Source: Streptomyces sp. LUP30
GTDB taxonomy: Bacteria > Actinomycetota > Actinomycetes > Streptomycetales > Streptomycetaceae
Length of the DNA stretch: 64,000 bases
Direction: 5' to 3'
Assembly: GCF_001746365.1 (NCBI RefSeq)
Contig: NZ_MJAJ01000026.1
Coordinates: forward strand, 43,027-107,026
Shown: positions 58,808 to 64,000 of the stretch, piece after piece
Layout of the letters: the number at the start of each line of letters is the position of its first letter
Numbering within the stretch: position 1 is the first letter of the stretch
Translations under genes and position numbers: made by a program
Notes under the pieces: generated by a model
What the model was told of the DNA's origin: nothing
The model's input: only the letters and a program-made list of their open reading frames with translations
Database searches by the model: none

Positions 58808-61513
58808 CTACAGGCCGTACCGCTCGCGGGCTTCCTTCACCGCCGTCGCCTTGACCTCGCCGCGCCGGGCGAGCTGGGCCAGCGCCGCCACGACGACCGA
58901 CTCCGCGTCCACGCCGAAGTGACGGCGGGCCGCCTCGCGGGTGTCGGACAGGCCGAAGCCGTCCGCGCCCAGCGAGGACCAGTCCTGCTCGACCCACTGC
59001 GCGATCTGGTCCGGCACCTGGCGCATGTAGTCGGAGACCGCGAGCACCGGGCCCTCGGCGCCCTGCAGCGCCCGACGGACGTACGGCGTCCGCTCCTCGC
59101 CGCGCAGGAGCGCCGCGTCGGCCTCCAGCGCGTCGCGGCGCAGCTCGGTCCAGGAGGTCGCGGACCACACGTCGGCGGCCACGCCCCACTCCTCGGCGAG
59201 CAGCTTCTGCGCCTTCAGCGCCCAGTGGATCGCCGTGCCCGAGGCCAGCAGCTGGATGCGCGGGGCGTTGGCCGCCGCGACCTCCACGCCGGCCGACTCC
59301 GCCGTGTTGAAGCGGTACAGGCCCTTGACGATGCCCTCGTCCACGCCGGGGGCGGCCGGCTTGGCCGGCTGCGGCATCGGCTCGTTGTAGACCGTGAGGT
59401 AGTAGAAGACGTTCGGGTCCTCGCCCGGGGCCGCCTCGCCGTACATCCGGCGCAGACCGTCCTTGACGATCGTCGCGATCTCGTACGCGAACGCCGGGTC
59501 GTAGCTGAGCGCGGCCGGGTTGGTCGCGGCGATGACCGGCGAGTGGCCGTCGGCGTGCTGGAGGCCCTCGCCCGTCAGGGTCGTGCGGCCGGCCGTCGCG
59601 CCGACGAGGAAGCCGCGGCCGAGCTGGTCGCCGAGCTGCCACATCTGGTCGGCCGTGCGCTGCCAGCCGAACATCGAGTAGAAGATGTAGAACGGGATCA
59701 TCGCCTCGCCGTGCGTCGCGTACGACGTCGAAGCGGCGATGAAGTCGGCCATCGAACCGGCCTCGGTGATCCCCTCGTTGAGGATCTGGCCGTTCTTGGC
59801 CTCCTTGTAGTACATCAGCTGGTCGCGGTCGACCGGCTCGTACGTCTGGCCCTTGGGGGAGTAGATCCCGAGCGACGGGAACAGGCTCTCCATACCGAAG
59901 GTGCGCGCCTCGTCCGGGACGATGGGGACCCAGCGCTTGCCGGTCTCCTTGTCGCGGACCAGGTCCTTCACCAGGCGGACGAAGGCCATCGTGGTCGCCA
60001 CGTTCTGCGAGCCGGAGCCCTTGTCGAACGAGGCGAACGTCTTGTCGGCCGGGGCGGGCAGCGGCGCGAGGGCGTGCGTGCGCCGGGCCGGGGCCGGGCC
60101 GCCGAGGGCCGCGCGGCGCTCCTGGAGGTAGCGGACCTCCGGGGAGTCGACGCCCGGGTGCCCGTAGGGGACGACCCCGTCGACGAACTGCGCGTCGGAG
60201 ATCGGCAGCTCCAGCAGGTCGCGCATCGCCTTGAACTCGTCCACCGAGAGCTTCTTCATCTGGTGGTTGGCGTTCTTCGACGCGAAGCCCTCGCCGAGAG
60301 TGTGACCCTTGACCGTCTGGGCCAGGATGACCGTCGGGGCGCCCTTGAACTCCACGGCCGCCTTGTAGGCCGCGTAGACCTTGTCGGCCTCGTGACCGCC
60401 GCGGGAGAGGTGGAAGCACTCCAGGATCTTGTCGTCGCTCAGCAGCTTCGCCATCTCGGCGAGCGCCGGGTCCTTGCCGAAGAAGTCCTGGCGGATGTAG
60501 GCGGCGTCACGCGTCTGGTACGTCTGCACCTGCGCGTCCGGCACCTCGCGCAGCCGGCGTACCAGCGCGCCCGTGGTGTCGAGCTGGAACAGCTCGTCCC
60601 AGGCCGTGCCCCACAGCGTCTTGATCACGTTCCAGCCGGCGCCGCGGAACTGGGCCTCCAGCTCCTGCACGATCTTGAAGTTGGCGCGGACCGGGCCGTC
60701 GAGGCGCTGCAGGTTGCAGTTGATGACGAAGGTCAGGTTGTCCAGGCCCTCGCGGGAGGCGAGCGCGAGTGCCGCCGTCGACTCCGGCTCGTCCATCTCG
60801 CCGTCGCCGAGGAAAGCCCACACGTGGGAGGCGGAGACGTTCTTGATGTCGCGGTTCGTCAGATACCGGTTGAAGCGAGCCTGGTAGATGGCGGAGAGCG
60901 GACCGAGACCCATGGAGACGGTCGGGAACTCCCACAGCCAGGGCAGCCGGCGCGGGTGCGGGTAGGACGGGAGACCCTCGCCGCCCGCCTCCTGGCGGAA
61001 GTTGTCCAGGTGCTGCTCGGTCAGCCGGCCGTCGAGGAAGGCGCGGGCGTAGATGCCGGGGGAGGCGTGGCCCTGGATGTAGAGCTGGTCGCCCGAGCCG
61101 TCGGCCTCCTTGCCCCGGAAGAAGTGGTTGAAGCCGGTCTCGTAGAGCCAGGCCGCGGAGGCGAAGGTGGCGATGTGGCCGCCGACGCCGTGTTTGCTGC
61201 CGCGGGTCACCATGGCGGCCGCGTTCCAGCGGTTCCACGCGGTGATCTTCCGCTCCATCTCCGGGTCGCCGGGCGCGGAGGGCTCCGCGGCGGTCGGGAT
61301 GGTGTTGACGTAGTCGGTCTCGAGCAGCTTGGGCAGCGCGATGCCGTTGCCCTCGGCCCGCTCCAGCGTGCGGCGCATCAGGTATGCGGCACGGTGCGGC
61401 CCGGCCGCCTTGGCGACCGCGTCCAGTGAGGTCTGCCATTCGGCGGTCTCCTCCGGATCCCGGTCGGGGAGCTGGTCGAGCGCGCTCGGCTGGATGGCGT
61501 TGGGGTCGGTCAT
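58808..61513 (-). CDS. aceE: Pyruvate dehydrogenase E1 (homodimeric)
   Basis: 901 residues, the single-chain E1 of Gram-negative and actinobacterial type. It decarboxylates pyruvate with thiamine diphosphate and acetylates the lipoyl domain of E2. Landmarks: FLGDGEMDEPES (TPP/Mg motif), GGHIATFASAAWLYE and the transketolase-like domain EGITEAGSMADFI. ATG with GAGGAAGG upstream. A palindrome and a GntR regulator lie directly upstream. Confidence 0.96.
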   Translation of the reverse strand: MTDPNAIQPSALDQLPDRDPEETAEWQTSLDAVAKAAGPHRAAYLMRRTLERAEGNGIALPKLLETDYVNTIPTAAEPSAPGDPEMERKITAWNRWNAAAMVTRGSKHGVGGHIATFASAAWLYETGFNHFFRGKEADGSGDQLYIQGHASPGIYARAFLDGRLTEQHLDNFRQEAGGEGLPSYPHPRRLPWLWEFPTVSMGLGPLSAIYQARFNRYLTNRDIKNVSASHVWAFLGDGEMDEPESTAALALASREGLDNLTFVINCNLQRLDGPVRANFKIVQELEAQFRGAGWNVIKTLWGTAWDELFQLDTTGALVRRLREVPDAQVQTYQTRDAAYIRQDFFGKDPALAEMAKLLSDDKILECFHLSRGGHEADKVYAAYKAAVEFKGAPTVILAQTVKGHTLGEGFASKNANHQMKKLSVDEFKAMRDLLELPISDAQFVDGVVPYGHPGVDSPEVRYLQERRAALGGPAPARRTHALAPLPAPADKTFASFDKGSGSQNVATTMAFVRLVKDLVRDKETGKRWVPIVPDEARTFGMESLFPSLGIYSPKGQTYEPVDRDQLMYYKEAKNGQILNEGITEAGSMADFIAASTSYATHGEAMIPFYIFYSMFGWQRTADQMWQLGDQLGRGFLVGATAGRTTLTGEGLQHADGHSPVIAATNPAALSYDPAFAYEIATIVKDGLRRMYGEAAPGEDPNVFYYLTVYNEPMPQPAKPAAPGVDEGIVKGLYRFNTAESAGVEVAAANAPRIQLLASGTAIHWALKAQKLLAEEWGVAADVWSATSWTELRRDALEADAALLRGEERTPYVRRALQGAEGPVLAVSDYMRQVPDQIAQWVEQDWSSLGADGFGLSDTREAARRHFGVDAESVVVAALAQLARRGEVKATAVKEARERYGL

Positions 61514-61658
61514 GTCGCCGCCTTCCTCAGTCGAAGGGGGTTCCCTCATCGGTAAGGGTTCGGGGGTGCCCTTGGTCTTTGGCAGGACAGGGCGTCGGGC
61601 ACGGGCACGGCGTCGTTGTACGACTCCGCGGCGCGGCCCGTCGGCGACTGTAACTCCC

Positions 61659-61675
61659 TGATCGATGATCGATCA
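61659..61675. promoter_or_regulatory. Palindrome upstream of aceE, candidate GntR operator
   Basis: TGATCGATGATCGATCA is a perfect 8-bp inverted repeat around a central G, 145 bases before the aceE ATG and 122 bases after the GntR stop. Regulation by the GntR protein is inferred from position. Confidence 0.6.
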
Positions 61676-61797
61676 AAGGGTTGATGGGAAAAAACTCTCG
61701 ATTACGAGAAAGTAGGCACGCGGTGCCTTTCGGTCAGGCACCCCGTGCCGCAAATATCCCTTGTTTCCGCAGGTGAGCGTCGGTGTGCTCGGCTGTG

Positions 61798-62421
61798 TCA
61801 GGGGCGCGGCGCGCAACCCAGGACATGCGCCTTCACCAGGTCCGCGATGCGTGGATCCCGCCGCCGGAAAGCCTGCACCAGCTCCTCGTGCTCCTCCGCG
61901 TACGACTGCTGCACGGTCCCGAGCCACCGGATGGACAGCGCCGTGAAGACCTCGATGCCGAGGCCCTCCCAGGTGTGCAGCAGCACGGAGTTCCCGGCAG
62001 CGCGCACCAGCTCCCGGTGGAAGCCGACGGTGTGCCGCACCTGGGCGGTGCCGTCGCAGGCCCGGTCGGCCTCGTAGAGGGCGGACACATGCGGATCGAG
62101 CGCCGAGCAGTCCTCGGCCAGCTTCTGGGCCGCCAGCTCCGCGGCGATCGCCTCCAGGCCGGCCCGCACCGGATAGCTCTCCTCCAGGTCGGCCGCCGTC
62201 AGATTGCGCACCCGGACGCCCTTGTTCGGCGCGGACTCGATCAGCCGCAGCGACTCCAGCTCGCGCAGCGCCTCCCGCACCGGCGTCTGACTGACCTCCA
62301 GCTCGGTGGCGATCCGTCGCTCCACGATCCGCTCACCCGGCTGCCAGCGCCCGCTGACGATCCCCTCCACGATGTGCTCGCGGATCTGTTCGCGCAGCGA
62401 GTGGACGACGGGCGCGGTCAT
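61798..62421 (-). CDS. GntR-family regulator (FCD domain)
   Basis: 207 residues. A GntR winged helix (about 5-72: LREQIREHIVEGIVSG, LEVSQTPVREALRELES) and an all-helical FCD effector domain with metal-type His residues (HVSALY; FHRELVRAA; HVLGCA). GAAGGAG lies before the ATG. Its place just upstream of aceE, on the same strand, suggests control of pyruvate dehydrogenase, as PdhR does in enterobacteria; the ligand is unknown. Confidence 0.9.
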   Translation of the reverse strand: MTAPVVHSLREQIREHIVEGIVSGRWQPGERIVERRIATELEVSQTPVREALRELESLRLIESAPNKGVRVRNLTAADLEESYPVRAGLEAIAAELAAQKLAEDCSALDPHVSALYEADRACDGTAQVRHTVGFHRELVRAAGNSVLLHTWEGLGIEVFTALSIRWLGTVQQSYAEEHEELVQAFRRRDPRIADLVKAHVLGCAPRP

Positions 62422-62751
62422 GGGAGCTCCTTCGAGCGGGGGCCGCCCATCGGCCCCGGGGCGTTGACGTTTAGACAATACGGCCGAGGGCCCACGGAGG
62501 AGAGGCGCGCGGGGGCGCTTTTACGCAGGTGAGACGAGACTTACATGCGCGGGACGGGGCGGGCCCGCGGGCCGGCCCCGAGCGGACTCAGAGGTCGAGA
62601 ACCGCGTGCAGCGCGTTGCCGGCGAGGTCCGTCCGCCCGGGGCCGGTGTCGCCGTCCGTGCCCGTCTCGACGCGCGCCGCCGTGAGCCGGGAGCAGATCC
62701 GTCGAGGCCGAGCGGGCCGAGAGAGCGTCGGTCGTCACGACCGGAAGACGA
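62422..62751. other. Non-coding region between E2 and GntR genes
   Basis: No convincing gene. Near the GntR start, TTGACGTTTAGACAA (about 62464-62478) is an imperfect palindrome and may be the GntR autoregulatory site or a promoter element. The E2 terminator lies at its far end. Confidence 0.45.
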
Positions 62752-62783
62752 GCGCCCCCGTCCGGAGAACCGGACGGGGGCGC
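62752..62783 (-). terminator. Terminator after the E2 gene
   Basis: A perfect 14-bp stem (62752-62765 with 62770-62783) and AGAA loop, 22 bases after the stop. Confidence 0.88.
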
Positions 62784-62805
62784 CTGTGCTGCAGGACCGA
62801 CGGGG

Positions 62806-63867
62806 TCAGAGGCCGAGCTCGACCTCGAACTCACCGGCCTCCAGGATCGCCTTGACCGCGGTCAGGTAACGGGCCGCGTCGGCGCCGTCCACCAGACGGT
62901 GGTCGTAGGACAGGGTCAGGTACGTCATGTCGCGGACGCCGATGACCGTGCCCTCCTCCGTCTCGATGACGGCCGGACGCTTGACCGTCGCGCCGATGCC
63001 GAGGATCGCGACCTGGTTCGGCGGCACGATGATCGTGTCGAACAGCGCGCCTCGCGAACCGGTGTTGCTGATGGTGAAGGTCGCGCCGGACAGCTCGTCC
63101 GGGGTGATCTTGTTGGCCCGGACCTTGCCGGCCAGGTCGGCCGTGGCCTTCGCGATGCCGGCGATGTTCAGGTCGCCCGCGTGCTTGATGACCGGGGTCA
63201 TCAGGCCCTTCTCGGAGTCCACCGCGATACCGATGCTCTCGGTGTCGAAGTAGGTGATCGTGCCCTCGTCCACGTTGATCCGGGCGTTGACGGCCGGGTG
63301 GGCCTTCAGCGCCTGGGCCGCCGCCTTCACGAAGAACGGCATCGGGGACAGCTTGACGCCCTCACGGGCGGCGAAGGAGTCCTTCGCCTGCGCGCGGAGC
63401 TTCATCAGGCGGGTGATGTCGACCTCGACGACCGAGGACAGCTGCGCCTGCTCGTGCAGCGCCTTGACCATGTTGTCGCCGATGACCTTGCGGATGCGGG
63501 GCATCTTGACGGTCTGGCCGCGCAGCGGGGAGGCCTCCAGCGCGGGGGCCTTCCTGGCGGCGGCCGGCGCGGCGGCCGGAGCCGGAGCGGAGGCGGCTGC
63601 CTTCGCGGCCTCGGCGGCGGCGAGGACGTCCTGCTTGCGGATGCGGCCGCCGACGCCGGTGCCCTTGACGGAACCCAGGTCGACGCCGTTCTCGGCGGCG
63701 AGCTTGCGCACCAGCGGGGTCACGTACGCGCCCTCGTCGCTCGCCTGTGCGGCCGGGGCCGGGGCGGCGGCGGGAGCCGGGGTGACCGGAGCCGGAGCGG
63801 CCGGCGCGGGGGCCGCAGCGTCGTTGGACACGGTGCACCCCCGAACCGGGCCCCCCGGGGACGTCAT
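62806..63867 (-). CDS. 2-oxoacid dehydrogenase E2 core lacking a lipoyl domain
   Basis: 353 residues. After a short N-terminus and Ala/Pro linker there is an E1/E3-binding domain (about 48-84, YVTPLVRKLAAENGVDLG), a second linker and the acyltransferase domain (about 125-353) with SYDHRLVDGADAARYL (catalytic His323 and Asp327). Closest to the S. coelicolor E2 that normally has two N-terminal lipoyl domains; none is present here. An in-frame TGA at 63973-63975 closes the frame upstream, so the gene is not simply cut by the window. ATG at 63867 has GGAGGG seven bases before it. A GTG at 63831 is an alternative start. Confidence 0.85.
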   Translation of the reverse strand: MTSPGGPVRGCTVSNDAAAPAPAAPAPVTPAPAAAPAPAAQASDEGAYVTPLVRKLAAENGVDLGSVKGTGVGGRIRKQDVLAAAEAAKAAASAPAPAAAPAAARKAPALEASPLRGQTVKMPRIRKVIGDNMVKALHEQAQLSSVVEVDITRLMKLRAQAKDSFAAREGVKLSPMPFFVKAAAQALKAHPAVNARINVDEGTITYFDTESIGIAVDSEKGLMTPVIKHAGDLNIAGIAKATADLAGKVRANKITPDELSGATFTISNTGSRGALFDTIIVPPNQVAILGIGATVKRPAVIETEEGTVIGVRDMTYLTLSYDHRLVDGADAARYLTAVKAILEAGEFEVELGL

Positions 63868-64000
63868 GGCAGATCCCTCCGGGGCTCGTGACCTCTCCGG
63901 CCCCAGGTCGAACCCTTTCCGGCCGTCGGCCGGGCCTGGACCATGCACGCCCGTCCGGACGAGCTGCCCCTGTCACCGGCCGCTGCGCCGACCCGAGTGG

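Noticed and set aside
58754..61429. 891-residue open frame on the plus strand
   Set aside because: Antisense of aceE.
1..64000. tRNA, rRNA, CRISPR arrays, insertion sequences, prophage or defence islands
   Set aside because: None seen: no cloverleaf-like gene, no regular spaced repeats, no transposase or integrase motif, and codon composition is uniform.

Overview
The window is high-GC actinobacterial DNA, almost certainly a Streptomyces chromosome core. This rests on third-codon GC bias, GTG starts, the ferredoxin/SpoIIE-type/NsdA-like gene content, and a gene order I recognise from S. coelicolor: glnE, malR-malEFG-aglA, amylase-pullulanase, glnII, glnA, lipA-lipB, aceE, E2. I see no tRNA, rRNA, CRISPR array, insertion sequence, prophage or biosynthetic cluster. 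Most of it is ordinary conserved chromosome, so the interest lies in regulatory sites and a few broken or unusual genes.

Layout. 1-4.7 kb: 3' end of glnE, an EamA exporter divergent from a LysR regulator, and a PAP2-type membrane enzyme. 4.9-20.2 kb: a maltodextrin regulon. It holds malR, divergent malEFG-aglA, a secreted alpha-amylase and a 1805-residue secreted amylase/pullulanase. A frameshifted methyltransferase and a GNAT protein sit between aglA and the amylase. The promoters of malR, malE, the amylase and the pullulanase share a composite CTTTCA-N4/5-CTTGC motif that I propose as the MalR operator. 20.3-33 kb: a receiver-GAF-PP2C phosphatase, a small tautomerase, a TetR/ferredoxin-reductase/metal-hydrolase group, a membrane protein with a sigma-like N-terminus, a TPR protein, a lipoprotein, a Q/N/G-rich DUF1996 protein, a LiaRS-type two-component system and an epimerase.

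33.3-46 kb: nitrogen assimilation. A stand-alone winged-helix regulator (GlnRII-like) sits beside glnII, and glnA lies 9 kb further on. Both synthetase genes carry a GlnR-type a-b-a-b box with 6-base spacers about 100 nt upstream. GlnA has the adenylylation tyrosine at residue 397, the target of the GlnE at the window start. Between them are a MarR/hydrolase divergent pair, an ArsC/Spx-like protein, several conserved proteins and an HtpX-PspAB pair. 46-58.4 kb: DUF4191, lipA, lipB, an NsdA-like regulator, an FAD amine-oxidase-like protein, a TIGR01777 epimerase, GNAT, a MarP-type protease, a peptidoglycan amidase, DUF4240 and a WYL regulator.

58.8-64 kb: pyruvate dehydrogenase E1 (aceE), a GntR/FCD regulator with a perfect palindrome between it and aceE, and a 2-oxoacid dehydrogenase E2. 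The E2 reading frame is complete within the window but has no lipoyl domain, although lipA and lipB are 14 kb away. That and the frameshifted methyltransferase are the two strongest anomalies.
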